DNA of 64,000 bases, from assembly GCF_030272615.1 (NCBI RefSeq), contig NC_081405.1, positions 156,250,454-156,314,453 of the forward strand. Direction: 5' to 3'. Under the pieces are notes generated by a model, which was given only the letters and a program-made list of their open reading frames with translations, had not been told where the DNA came from and did not search any database. A program made the position numbers and the translations under genes. The DNA comes from Cryptomeria japonica. Its lineage: Eukaryota; Streptophyta; Pinopsida; Cupressales; Cupressaceae. Numbering within the stretch: position 1 is the first letter of the stretch; every line of letters begins with the position of its first letter. Shown in pieces: positions 49,261 through 62,208 of this stretch.

Positions 49261-50672
49261 AATGGTAAAATTTACATATGATGCCATTGATGTCAAAGGA
49301 GTGTTAAAGATGTGATAGATGAGTTAGCAGATTGTGAGAAGCTCAACGTAAGGTAGAATCAACATGTAATTGTATAGCAACAAGTATCATAATATCTATG
49401 CGTGAGCATTTGTGTTCCGTAAGTACAATGTCAAGTTGTAAGTTTAATTGGTGTATGATTGTAATATCATATTTCATCCATTTTTGGTGTTGAAGGTGTT
49501 CCAAAAGTGTTTATGGTATGTTTTTGAGGTCTTTTCCTCTAATAGTGTGTTTACATCGGAAAGTTGTTATGCTCCACATTCTACCTATTTTGAGTATTAT
49601 GACTAGTGGTTTGTAAGGAGACTATTTCTACACTTTTTCTATTATATTCAAAAGTTTATAGATTTGATATTTTGCAAATACAGAGTTTGAAGTGAAAAAG
49701 TGGTTATTGTGCTAGTTGATCAACTGGTGCATTGTTCTAATTTGATGCACTAGAGGTTTGTAATTTGTTCTCACCAAAGATAAGTGTAAGGATGAATTTT
49801 GCCACCAGATAAGGCTAAATTGGGTAATGCATAGTGTGTTATTTCTTCTAGAGTAATGTGTGGGCCTTTAGACCTAGCCTATTACATGTTTGGTGATGGT
49901 TTATGTTTGAGGAAAACTTGTAGATGCAATAATATTTTCTTAGGAAAATATATGAATATAAATGTAGTTGTAATGCATATATTGATCTAGGTTCATTCCT
50001 ACTGTAATGTTTGTATGGGTATCAATTTAATTATCCAATATATGTCAATGATGTGCGAGTATGAGGATGATGTTGTGTGATGTTGCATTCCAATCATTGT
50101 GTGGTTTCATCAAAACATTATAAGTTGTGTGGGAGAGTTCCCTATAGGTTGATAATATCAAATGCAAGTTGTGTATTCAATTTGAAGGTCCACATTCCAT
50201 ATCTCTATATTCGAGTGGGTTTGGTGTCTCACCTATTGGGTTGGTGCTCAAATCTTGGATTAGGAGATTGGTGTCTCCTATAGGTTGGTACCTACAAATA
50301 AAATCGAGAATCGGTGTCTTTGGTAGATTGATGCCTATTTTATACTGTAAGTGAATGATTATTTTATGCTTGGTTGGATCCAGGTAGTAGATCTAGGCAT
50401 CAATTCTCACCATGGTTTTTCTCATTCTTTGTTTCAACATAATTCTAATGTTTTGTTAGTGTTTTCAACTGATTGTCTGAATTTGCTCAAGAATGAGCCA
50501 AATTATATCAACAAGAACTCTTATCAGTGGCCAATGAATGATATTTCAATCAAAGTTTGAATGATCTCCTACACTTTAGGCTTTGCAAGACCAAGGGGGG
50601 TGACCCTTTGAAATATTTAAAGAATTTGTAGTAAGATGAACTGAAGGGGGCTTCACTTAGTGAACCTGGGTT
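49261..50672. other. No recognised gene; possible old LTR debris
   Basis: Low-complexity text with repeated GGTGTCTCMYMTA and TTGGTGCC/TTGGTACC phrases at about 50,225-50,335. CACCATGGTTTTTCTC near 50,410 resembles the conserved part of Copia LTRs. No LTR pair, primer site or coding region could be set. Confidence 0.35.
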
Positions 50673-50911
50673 ATATCACGTGCGTTCATGGCATACTAAA
50701 GAATCCCCCTATTTTCAAAAAAATATTGCCCTAGAATCTTTTTTTTCTACCCCCTCCCAATACACAACCTAAATTAAAAGTCCCCCTATTTGTGCCAAAA
50801 ATTGCATTTTTTCATAGCCCGAATTAAAAACCCCCTATTTTCACCAATAGGCAATATATTGTACCCTCATTTTTGGGATATTAAACCCCCCAATATGAAT
50901 GCACGTGATAT
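50673..50911. mobile_element. MITE-like element with G-box TIRs
   Basis: The ends form an inverted repeat: ATATCACGTGCGTTCAT at 50,673-50,689 against the complement of ATGAATGCACGTGATAT at 50,895-50,911, with one mismatch. The 239-bp body carries three irregular repeats of a CCCCCTATTTKYRCC phrase on one strand. There is no ORF. Each TIR contains the palindrome CACGTG. No clear target duplication was seen. Confidence 0.6.
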
Positions 50912-52129
50912 GATATTGCCCATCCAGTGTCACCCCCATGGATGAACTAATATTGCAACAATTTAGATTTATTCCCAACACATTTTAACTAGAATGCATG
51001 TATTTACTTCATTTAATTCATAGTTATTAACATTTAATGGACACTCAAGATTGAATTATAACCTATACCTATTCCTACAAATAGAAAAGGGAAATAGATC
51101 AACAATATTTTAGAATGGTATCTTGAATTCACTCAAGTTTTGAAGGATCAGGGACTAATTTGTAACAATAGAGTCAATATTACAAAACTTCAAGTATTTC
51201 AAACTTACTTAATGATCCAACCAATTTATCCTTTTACATTCATGCTTGACATGATCACAAGTTTTCAATTTATTCCAAACTATACTTATAGATCACTACT
51301 ACATTCCTCAAATGGCTGAAATATACCTACAAACTTTAATCCCTTCCTTAAAGAGAAACTACAAACATATATCACATTCACAAAACAAATTTACAAAGAT
51401 AAATCATTCCATCTTTAGTGGACATAATTAATACACATAAAGAGAACACATCATAGGAGGCAATTTGGAATAGTTTTTATTGATCCATGCAAGATGGTTG
51501 TTACACTCATAAGAAATACTCTGTTATACCATTATCAACAATTGTATTTCTCAAACTAAAATTACACTAATCTACCTGCCCAGATTACATGACTTCAAGA
51601 TTTCAAAACCCTTTGCAAGTGACCTTGAATTCCCTTTTATAGAAAAGAAAGGAGCAAAACAAGCCCTCGAGCCAATTGCTAACATGTCAAGATCTAATTT
51701 TCCTACATGAGAATATTCTAGGTACCTTTGATTACATTATATGAGAAAAATTGTTTAGACTCCAAAAGAAGGGAAACTCAAATATAACTACCTTTTACAA
51801 AATTTCCACTACAAAATTTGCTGATGTGGCATGATGTTGATGTGTGCACTATTGAATAACTACTTCACCTAGAGATAAAATTTCTTGCTAACGTTGTTGT
51901 TGATGATGAAGCTAAAAATGTATAAACAACAAAGAGAGAAGTGGACAAGAATTGAGAACCAACCTTGTAAGATAACCAAGGCATTGAATTATGTGACCAA
52001 AATATTTATATTTCTAACATAATCAATTGCTTTCAATCTTTGTGGGATACCTCCAATCTAATGATTTGACAAGGCTCCCATTATGTCGTTGAAATATAAT
52101 TGAAACACAATCTGTCTGTCCTACCATGG
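50912..52129. other. AT-rich stretch, no gene seen
   Basis: No coding frame, RNA gene or transposon end could be supported. It could be the 3' flank of the coding remnant at 52,130-54,557. Confidence 0.4.
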
Positions 52130-54557
52130 TGTTTTTTCATTCATTCTTCCTCCATTGTGCCGTTTTCCTGGTGCCATTTCATAATTTTAAAGTGGGTTGG
52201 CCACTTGAAGCTTTGAATCTGCTGCACTTTATTTGGGCTCTCCCTTCATTTGTTTCTAATAACATTTATGGCCCCTATAATGAATTTATTGAATCACAGG
52301 GCTGTTGTGGTGATTTTTTCAAGCATTGTGTAATATATTGGTAGTTGCAGCTTTTGACTATCATCGATGTTTTGCAAGGCAATGGAGACTATGTCTTTAA
52401 ATTAATTTATCCATTGTTGGAGAGTCTTGATGCTCCCATCCCCCACCAATATGTTAGGATTAGTCCAGTGTTTAGACTCATTAAATGAATCTATTTTCTC
52501 TTTTATTGCCTTCTCCTTTGTCTCAAGAAATGGAAGTTCTTTCACTATCATTGTTACCATCTTGCATGTTTGGAGGATGGTAGGAGGAGCATTAGGAAGA
52601 TTTTGTGTGGCCATCTCTAAATTTTTCATAGTCCTTGTCTATGGTTTCCACCTCTCATACAAGGGCTTTAAAATTTCCTTAGAGATTTGGCACTATTGTA
52701 TGGTGTTCTCAAGGGTCTAATAGGAATTATATACATCAGTTAATTTATTCAAAATTCCTTGCAAAAGGTGCTCTATCTTGCCTACCATTACTTTCAAAGA
52801 TTTTTCATTTGTTTTTACTTCTAATTCAAGAAACATTTTCCCTCTTCTCTTTATCATCTTCCTGAAAGCCCTATTTCATATATGAGTTTCTCAATTTCAT
52901 ACAGGGAGATGAGAACATTACCATCTTTCTCAATAAATTTTATTTGTTCTCTTTGAGTTTGGGGAGGCGGGAGTTGGTGCCCAATCACCATGGTAGAAGA
53001 GGAGGCCTCTGATTGCTTCTTTGTCAACACCTTTAATCTGATATTTTCCATATAGAGATCATTGCACCCTCTACTTACTCTTCTAAACCTATCAACAACC
53101 TAGGCTTACTGGTGTTGGGGGCCTTGTACCATTTGTCCAAAACCTTAAGACTAGGGTTACACCTTGTCCCTCTAATACCCTTATTAGTAGTGAATTATTT
53201 TACAAAGGTAGGATCCTCTTACTTTATTGCTTAATCAAGTATAAAAAATACTTCCAGGTCCAAATCTGGGACCAATAACTTGTTTCTCTCCTTGACCATT
53301 CTTCTGGCTTCATCAAGAGTAACATCAATGTTCTCTTGGTCAAAATCGGTTGCCTCCTATTCTGACAATTCTTTCAAGTTTGTTGGTAGCCAAAAACTTT
53401 TGAATTCGGTATTTTTAGCAAAATCATCATGAGAAATGAATTGTAGAGAAACAATCTTTTTTCCATCTTCTACCCCCTCCATTGGAATGACATTTAGCAT
53501 AATAGCCCTATTAGCATCCATGTTCTCTTCTGTATATTCTTCATCATGGAACATGTCATGTGGAGGAGAAAGAGAAGGTTGGTTCATCTCTTCTTTATCA
53601 TCCTAAATATCTATAATATTGATTTGTTCTTCTCTAGCTCTTCCTTTGGGTTGATTTGTTTAGGGACCAAGCTGAATTTCATGTTGCTCAAGTGGCCCAT
53701 GATCTCTTTTCCTTTACCTGGAACCACCATAAGATTTGGTGGTTGGTATGAGGGCCTCTCCTCTATTGATCCTAATGGCTCTCCTTGAGCTTGAGTATAC
53801 AGTTGCTCAAATTTTTGCAAGTTGAGTTGCATCCGAGCAATGTATCATTTTTACATTTGAACAAAAACCAATGAACTTGGGATCTCTCTGCCTTTTCTCC
53901 CTTTCAAGTTTTTCTAAAATATGCCATTTTCTTATATTGTTTAAAGCTTTTTCAAAGGTGCAATTCCTTTCCAAGTCTTCAAATTCAAAAGGTTCATGGG
54001 GAATCTCTTTTCTTCTCATTTTGTTTACCCTCAAGTGGGTCATAACTTCTGATCTTTCCACTCTGCAAGCGATATTTCTCTCTTATGAAGTCTTCGACTT
54101 TCTCCAAAGATTCACAACCTACAACAAAATCATTATATTGGATATACCCAGAGAGATGAGTTCCCTTTCTCTCCGGTTCCAACCATTTCTTCTCCATCCA
54201 CATCAATTACCATAAAAAAACCATGAATGCCAACCTTGGGAGAACAACAATTGGTAGCCAATGTGGTGCTTGAGCTCACCCATATACTCTTATCATTGAC
54301 TATTCAACAAAAAGGAAGAAGTCAAAAAAATTGGGAGAGAAGGTATTTTATGGAAACTGAGCTCTTTTGTTGGCCTTTTATCCTTAGCTATCAGGGCCCT
54401 TACAATTGTTTTTGGTATCCTTTAGCATTCTAGATAGCACCATCTCAAAACCTTCATAACAAAATGATCAAAGAATGCAACATAATCATCTCTGGGACTC
54501 TTTATCCCAAATCTGAGTCCATCTCTAAATTGTCCATTGCTCACCTTTAGAATCTCC
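52130..54557 (-). pseudogene. Unrecognised coding remnant, C-terminal part
   Basis: Several long minus-strand stretches read as plausible protein, rich in Lys and Glu, for example KKWLEPERKGTHLSGYIQYN (about 54,190), FEFEDLERNCTFEKALNNIR (about 53,985), EEYTEENMDANRAIMLNV (about 53,540) and TNLKELSE (53,357). No intron pattern is evident and the frame is broken. The composition and flow differ from the Copia and Gypsy proteins nearby. I do not recognise a domain. The upstream part appears to lie across Copia D, at 62,214-63,250. It may be a host gene relic or an ORF of a repeat family. Confidence 0.5.
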
Positions 54558-56044
54558 TATTTCCATAACTAATGAAGATAATGATGGGGATATTGTTGGC
54601 ATATGGAGATGAAAATGAGATGAGAAGATGACCGGTAAAGTTATTGTTGGCATAACTTGTAAAGTTGATGGAGATTGTTGGCTAGATGATGATGATATAG
54701 TTCTAAGTTGTTTGATGACTTTATTTATGTTGTCATTGATGGAAAACATGTGTGTTGAGTCATCTAAGTCATCTAGGCCTACTGGTATAGCCTAACTGGT
54801 AGAAGAATGTCTTAGACAACAAAACAACTAAGTTGTTGTAAACTAGTAATCAGGAACATAGAGATGATCAAGAGACTGGTATGGACGATTGGAGAGGAGT
54901 TAGATGTTGTGGTTTGGAACATATGTTTATGACATTGGCATGTGTCTGTGATTGCAATCGCATCAACAGATTTGATTTATTGAGTGAGTAATGATTGGTT
55001 GTCATAAACTCTATGATGAAGAATGTATACCGGTAACAGATCTTTAATCGATAATGATTTAAAGTTTGGTGATTGATCTTATCATGTTCATAATTTAGTG
55101 ATGACATGTCAGAATTTGTGTGTAATGATAAGATTGTGTTTGAGCGTGTACAAGGATCAAATCTCTTGGGAAACAACAAAGTGCTTAGTAGAATGTGACA
55201 AAGGTTTGATTGCTTATCAAATCGATGTGCGGTGATGTGTGGTAATCATTCAATTGTGGAAATTGTCTATAAATTTGTTGTAATGTAAATTCATTGTATT
55301 TTGAATGTAGTTAGGGTTATGTAGCCAACCTAACTGAAAGATGTATTTAGGGCTAGGTCAAGAAGAAATTGTGTGCCGGTAGTTTGAGAAGAAGGTGTCG
55401 CTGAACTAGATTGAAGTGTCTGCATGTGTGTAGAAGAGTTGAGCTGAAAAGGATCTATACTAGCAAGCAAGGAAGTGTTGTGATTAGATCATTTTCCCTG
55501 TTGTTTCCTAATAGTTACAATAGTTTGAAATCCCTTAATTGGGTTTATCCTAACATGTCTTATATTGTAAATCCCTTCACCGGGTGGATGATTAGCTTGA
55601 GTTTAAAATCCTCTAACAAGGTTACTCCTAATAGGGTAGAGCTCCTAACAGGGCTGAGGTAAATCCCTTAACCGGGTGACTCCTAATAGGGTCAACTCTT
55701 AATCGGGCATATTGTAAGCTCCTAACTGGGATAGGCCTTTAACCGGGCGCATTTTGAAAGAGTGCAAATATTTTGTGGGTGTTAATTCCCACCGTGGTTT
55801 TTCCATTTGGGTTTCCACGTGAAAAATCTTTGTGTTCATATGGTGGTTGCATTGTTGATTTGTGCATTTGATATCTTTACATTGTTTGCATAATGATGAA
55901 CACCTGAGTGAATAGTTTGATAAATCTGCTAACCAGATTGTTTGAGTAGTTACCGATACAGATTTTTTAAGTATTGCAAAATTGTTTTACTACTGATTCA
56001 CCCCCCCCCAAGCTCTCAGTAGTAACCAGATCCTCATAGTAACA
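54558..56044 (+). repeat. 5' LTR of Copia D
   Basis: It starts TATTTCCATAACTAATG, a worn version of the 3' LTR start TGTTGGCATAACTAATG, and ends CCTCATAGTAACA before the primer site. Near 55,530-55,750 it carries about ten imperfect repeats built on CCTAAC and CGGG half-sites (for example AATCCCTTAACCGGGTG). Confidence 0.88.
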
Positions 56045-59000
56045 ATTGGTATCAAAGCACCAGATCCTCTTTGTGCAAAAGCTTAACCGATTGAGGTAAA
56101 GCTTCAAGATAATGAAGAAGGAGGGTCCTAAGTTCACAAAGGATAACTACAGAATATGGAGTGACAGAATTAAGATCTACATTAAAGTTATGGGGCCATA
56201 GTTCTCAGAGCATGTGGTTAATCATTACACACCTCCTATTGGTACTCTAATTGCAGATCAAGTCAAGGAACAACATGAGAATATTCAAGCATTGGAAGCC
56301 ATTGTAAGTACACTTTCTGATTATGAATATATTAATGTTCATGATTTAGAAACTGCTTATGAAGTTTGGGAAAGTTGAAGATTTATGGTGGAGATGAGCA
56401 TGTGCAAAAAGCTAAATAAGAAAGCCTAAGAGGCAAGTTTGATGACATGAAGATGATGGAAGGTGAAAACATCACCTAGTACGGACATAGAATAAAAGAA
56501 GTAGTTGGAGGAATCAAAAGTGTCGGTGGAACCATAATAGAAGACACAGTGGTAAGTAAAATTATTAGAACCCTATTTCCTGCTTATGCTATTAGAGTAT
56601 CTTCTATCCAAGAATTGAGGTCAGTCAACAACTTGATAAAGTTACAGTTGATTCATTGATAGGAAAAATTACTACTTTTGAATTGAAAAGATTTGACAAT
56701 ACTGTACCTAAAGTAGAATCTTCTTTCAAAGAATCAGTATCTAATGCACTGATAAGAAAAGAAAATCTTGAATGAATATAGGTCAATTCATCATGGCAGT
56801 GGAAATGAAGAAGTGGATGGTGAACATAACATGATAGAAATTGAAGCTTTACTGGCAAAGAAAATTCCTAGAGGCACCGGTAAGTACAAAGACAAGCTTC
56901 CTCTTAAGTGCTTCTCATGTAACAAAATAGGACAAATTGTTGCTAATTGTCCTAACAGTGATCAAAAGGAAAAGTTCAGAAGGTCTAAGGAAAAAGGTAA
57001 GAAACAATGTTACGTTGCAGCTGATGAAGGTGTTTCTGATGAGGAATCAAAGGATGAAGATAATGAGGAAATTGTTTTTGTAGTAGTTAAGGAAGATCTC
57101 TCTGACAAGAAAGCTTTAGTGTCCCATATTGACAATAGTGATGATGGGTCATCGATAGTGGTTGCTCACATCACATGACTAGTGGCAAGAACAAGTTCAT
57201 CTCACTTGAAGAATTTGATGTTGGAGTAGTGAGATTTGGCAACAATACACCATGCTTGGTAAAAGGTAAAGATTCAATTTCTTTAAATGGAAAAAGTAAT
57301 GCTAATGATGTTTATTGGGTTGAAGGATTGGAGCATAACTTGTTGAAAGATGGTCAGCTAAATGATAAAGGTTATCATCTTGAGTTCAAGAATCTAGAGT
57401 GTGTAGGATTTTAGAAGTAAAGGAGAAGTGATTGCTACTGGTAAACAGACAAAAGGTGACGTATTCCATCTGAATACTAATGTTAACAGATGTTTGGTTG
57501 CAAAATTTGAGGACAACTGGTTATGGCATAGAAGATTTTGTCATGTAAATTTTGATAATTTGGTTAAGGCCAGCAAGTCAAGTATGGTTAGAGGTATGCC
57601 ACAACTAGTCAAATGAGACAATATGATTTGTAAAGAGTGTCAGTTGGGTAAGTTGACTACTTCCTCTTTTAAAAGAAAATCATTTTCTGCTAAATATATT
57701 TTAGATTTGGCGCACACTAATTTATGTGGTCCTATGAGGACTAGGAGATTTTATGGTGATAAATATTTCATGATATTTGTTGATGATCATTCAAGAATGA
57801 TGTGGGTTACATTTCTTAAGGAGAAGTCTGATGCTTTCAGCAAGTTTAAGGCATTCAAAGCCTTATTGGAGAAAGAAATCGGTAAGAACCTAAAGTGCCC
57901 AAGAATTGACCGGGGTGGAGAATCCACATTAGCTGAATTTGTGAAATACTGTGATGAGAATGGAATCAAAAGACAACTATCTGCACAAAGGACACCATAG
58001 AAGAATGGGATTTTAGAAAGGAGGAACTAGACCATAGTTGAAGCAGCTAGAACAATGTTGATACAAGGGGATGTGCCTAAAATGTTTTGGATAGAAGCAG
58101 TTAGCACTACAGTATACACAATGAACCGGGTATTGGTCAAGAAAGGTAGTGACAAAACTCCCTATGAATTATGGTATGGTCATACTCCTAATCTTAGTTA
58201 TGTCATACTCCTAATCTTAGTTATTTCAAAGTCTTTGGCAGTAGGTGTTACATAAAGAGAGATGAGTATATCGGAAAGTTTGATCCTACAAGTGATGAAG
58301 GAACTTTGCTTGGTTATTCAACTAACAGAAAAGCATTCAAGTGCTTTAACAAAAGAACCAAGAAGATTGTGGAAATTGTTAATATGAAAGTTGATGAGTA
58401 TTCTGATAAATCTGATGATACCAACAAATTTGATGTAGTAGAAGAATAGAAGATAGTGATCATTGGACCGAAAGTTCAAAATGATGTTGAGAAGAACAAT
58501 GTGGAGGATACCGCTCAACTAGAAGGATGATGAAGATGAAGAACAAGAACAAGAACAAGAACAAGAAGAAACTTCTATACCGGAACCGGTTATACCTAGA
58601 TATGTAAAGTTGAATCACTCAGCAGATCAGATAATTGGAGACAGGAATACTGGAGTACAAACAAGAAGAAAGATCAAAGAAAGTGCTTGTCTGATTTCTA
58701 CAATTAAACCTAAGACAATGAGGGAAGGTCTCAAGGATGATGATTGGATAGAAGCTATGAATGAAGGGCTTGATCAAATAGAGAAGAACAACACTTGGTC
58801 ACTTGTCCCTAGACCAATTGATAAAAATGTGATTGGTACTAAGTGGGTGTTTAGAAATAAATTGAATAAAGATGGTGAAGTGATTAGGAACAAGGCTAGA
58901 CTAGTTTGCAAAGGATATGCACAAGAAGAAGGTGATGGTTATGGAGAAACCTTTGCACCGATTTCTAGACTTGAAAGAGTAAGAATGATACTTGCATTTG

Positions 59001-60576
59001 AGGTATTCAAAGGATTCAAGGTTTAGGAAATGGATGTTAAGACAACATTTTTGAATGGAATTCTAGAAGAGGTTTACATTGAACAACTGGATGAGTTTGC
59101 ATTGATTGAAGACAAAGACATGGTGTGCAAACTTCATAAAGCTTTATATGGATTAAAGCAAGCTCCAAGAGAATGGTATGAGAGGCTCCATTCACACCTG
59201 ATAAAGATTGGATTTCAAAGAACCAGTGAGGACAACAACATTTACTTGAAGACAGAAAGAGACAAGTTATTAATTGCAGAAGTGTTTGTAGATGATATCA
59301 TATTTGGAGGAGATGATGACATGAGTTTAAATTTTGCAGAAAAAATGAAAAAGGAATTTGAAATGTCTTTGATAGGAGAAATCAATATTTTCATTGGTTT
59401 GCAGGTCCAACAGATGAAAGGAGGAATCTTTATTAGCCAGTCCAAATATGTGAAGGAGGTATTGAAAACCTTTGGAATGGAAGATTGTAAACTAGTCGAA
59501 ACCCCTATGGTTACTAGTTGCAGATTATCCAAGGAAGATGATTCAGATTCAGTGGATAAAATTGAGTATAGATCAATGATTGGAAAACTACATTATGTTG
59601 TTCATAGCAGATCGGACATTGCTCATGCAATTGGTATAGTGGCTAGATTTCAGAATAGTCCTAAACAGACTCATATGATGTTAGTGAAGATAATTTCCAG
59701 GTATCTCAGAAGAACTATTGATTATGAATTATGGTATTTATACAAAGGAAACTTTTCTTTGAAGATGTTTATAGATGTTGTTTGGGTAGGTAATGTAGAA
59801 GACCGGAAGAGCACAACCGATGGAGCATTATTTCTAGGAGGAATACTAGTATCCTAGACTAGTAAGAAACAAAGTTGCATTTCTCAGTCTATAGTAGAAG
59901 CAGAGTATGTGGTTGCATCTATGAGCTGTACTCAAGCAATATAGATGAGACATGTATTGGAAGTATTCAAGGACAATATGATAGAACCGGTGGTCATATA
60001 TTGTGATAATACAAGTGCAATAAGTATTTCAAAGAACCTAGTATTGCATGCTAGAACAAAGCATATTGAACTGAAGTATCATTTTGTGAGAGAAAGAGTG
60101 GAGGAAAAGAAAGCCAAGATGGAGCATGTGTCAAGCAAGGAGCAGTTGGCTGATATCTTCACTAAGCCTTTGCCTAAGGCTACCTTTGAATATCTCAAAG
60201 GAAATCTAGGGGTTATACCCATACCAAAGGTTAACTAAGATGTTGTTGCAACATCAATCCAGTGGACTAATTGAAGATCTTTCATTGTGGATTGATGAGA
60301 AAAGGGCTACTCCTCAGGGGGAGCAGCAAAGATGAAGAAAACACTAGCACTAGAAGATGAATTTGACACTTTGCACCTTTGGCATTATTGTCAAAGGGGG
60401 AGAAGAAAAGTGATAGGGGGAGAAGTAAAGAAAAGGAGGAGAAGTAAAGTAAAGGAGGAGAAGAACAATGAAGATAAGAAAGAGAATATCTGATGATGGG
60501 AGAAGACCAGTGTACTACAGTCATAATAGTTAGTGTTCTAGTTTTGCATGATGAGATTTTGGTATTGCCATCAATG

Positions 60577-60736
60577 CCAAAGGGAGAGATTGTTGGAATA
60601 ACTGATGAAGATAATGATGGGGAGATTGTTGGCATATGGAGATGATGATGAGATGATAAGATGACCAGTAGAGTTATCATTGGCATACCTTGTAAATTTG
60701 ATGGAGATTGTTTTCATCAATGCCAAAGGGGGAGAT
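60577..60736 (+). repeat. Duplicated polypurine tract and LTR head of Copia D
   Basis: AATGCCAAAGGGAGAGAT followed by TGTTGGAATAACTGATG (60,591) is succeeded about 145 bases later by AATGCCAAAGGGGGAGAT and TGTTGGCATAACTAATG (60,737). The element thus has two tandem polypurine tracts, each followed by an LTR start, with about 130 bases of LTR head between. Confidence 0.85.
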
Positions 60737-62208
60737 TGTTGGCATAACTAATGAAGATAATGATGGGAAGATTTTTGGCATATGGAGATGACGATGAGAT
60801 GAGAAGATGACTGGTAAAGTTATTGTTGGCATAACTTGTAAAGTTGATGGAGACTGTTGGCTAGATGATGATGATATAGTTGTAAGTTGTTTGATGACTT
60901 TATTTGTGTTGTCATTGATGGCAACCATGTTTGTTGAGTCATCTAAGTCATCTAGGCCTACCAGTAGAGGAATGTGTTAGACAACAAAATTGCTAAGTTG
61001 TTGTAAATCGGTAATTAGGAACAAAGTGATGATCAAGAGACTGGTATGGACGATTGGAGAGGAGTTAGATGTTGTGGTTTGGAACATATGTTTATGACAT
61101 TGGCATGAGTCTGTGATTGCAACCGCATCAGTAGATTTGATGTATTGAATGAGTTGTGATTGACTATCATGAACTCTATGAAGAAGAATGTATACCGGTA
61201 ACAGATCTTTAACCAGTAATGATTTAAGGTTTGGTGGTGGATCTTATAATGTTCATAATTTAGTGATGATGTGTTAGAATCCATGTCTAATGATAAGATT
61301 GTGTTTGAGTGCGTACAAGGATCAGATTTCTTGGCAAACATCAAAGTTCTTAGTAGAATGTGACAAGGGTTTGATTGCTTATCAAATCGATGTGCGGTGA
61401 TGGCGGTGATCATTCAATGGTGGAAATTGTCTAGAAATTTGTTGTAATGATTTGTAATGTAAATTCATTATATTTTGAATGTAGTTAGGGTTATGTAGCT
61501 GACTTAACTGAAAAATATATTTAGGGCTAGTTGGAGAAGAGATTACATGTCCGTAGTTTGAGAAGAAGGTGTTGCCGAACCAGATTGAAGTGTCTGCATG
61601 TGTGTACCAGAGTTGAGCTGAAAAGGATTTGTACTAGCAAGCAAGGAAGTGTTGTGATTAGATAATTTGCCCCACTGTTCCCTAACAGTTACACTAGTTT
61701 TAAATCCCATAACTGGGTAGATCATAACAGGTCTTATATTGTAAATCCCTTCACCGGGTGGCTCATTAGCTTGAGTTTAAAATCCTCTAACAAGGTAGGG
61801 ATCTTAATAGGGACGGGGCAAATCCCTTAATCGGGTGACTCCTAATAGGGTCTTCTCTTAATCGAGCATATTGTAAGCTCCTAACCGAGCTAGGCCTTTA
61901 CCTGAGCGCATTCTAAAAGAGTGCAAATATTTTGTGGGTGCTAATTCCCGTTGTGGTTTTTCCCATTTGGGTCTCCACATGAAAAATTTATGTGTTCATA
62001 TGGTGGTTGCATTGTTGATTTATGCATTTGATATCTTTACATTGTTTGCATAATGATGAACACTTGAGTGAATGGTTTAGTACATCCGTTAACCGGATTG
62101 TTTGAGTAGTTACCAGTATAATTTTTTGAAGTATTACATAATTATTTTACTACTGATTCACCCCCCCTCTCAGTAGTAACTAGATCCTCATAATAACATC
62201 TCTCATGT
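60737..62208 (+). repeat. 3' LTR of Copia D
   Basis: 1,472 bp, starting TGTTGGCATAACTAATG after the second polypurine tract and ending CCTCATAATAACA. It has the same CCTAAC/CGGG repeat block (about 61,690-61,915) as the 5' LTR. Confidence 0.9.

Larger units (their letters stand above)
54558..62208 (+). mobile_element. Copia retrotransposon D with both LTRs
   Basis: A 7,651-bp element flanked by TCTCC (54,553-54,557) and TCTCT (62,209-62,213), a target duplication with one change. Parts: primer site ATTGGTATCAAAGCACC at 56,045; gag from 56,112 (MKKEGPKFTKDNYRI) with knuckle CFSCNKIGQIVANCP near 56,910; protease area near 57,150; GAG-pre-integrase and integrase (about 57,430-58,250); reverse transcriptase (about 58,740-59,560; polymerase box FVDDIIFGG); RNase H to 60,238 (TKHIELKYH, LADIFTKPLPKATFEYL). 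The coding is broken in several places. The LTRs differ at roughly 8% in a 200-base stretch compared, so it is old. It inserted into the coding remnant described on either side. Confidence 0.95.

Noticed and set aside
50077-50560. Overlapping short plus-strand frames
   Set aside because: They overlap in different frames, have no known motif, and sit in repetitive text that may be LTR debris.
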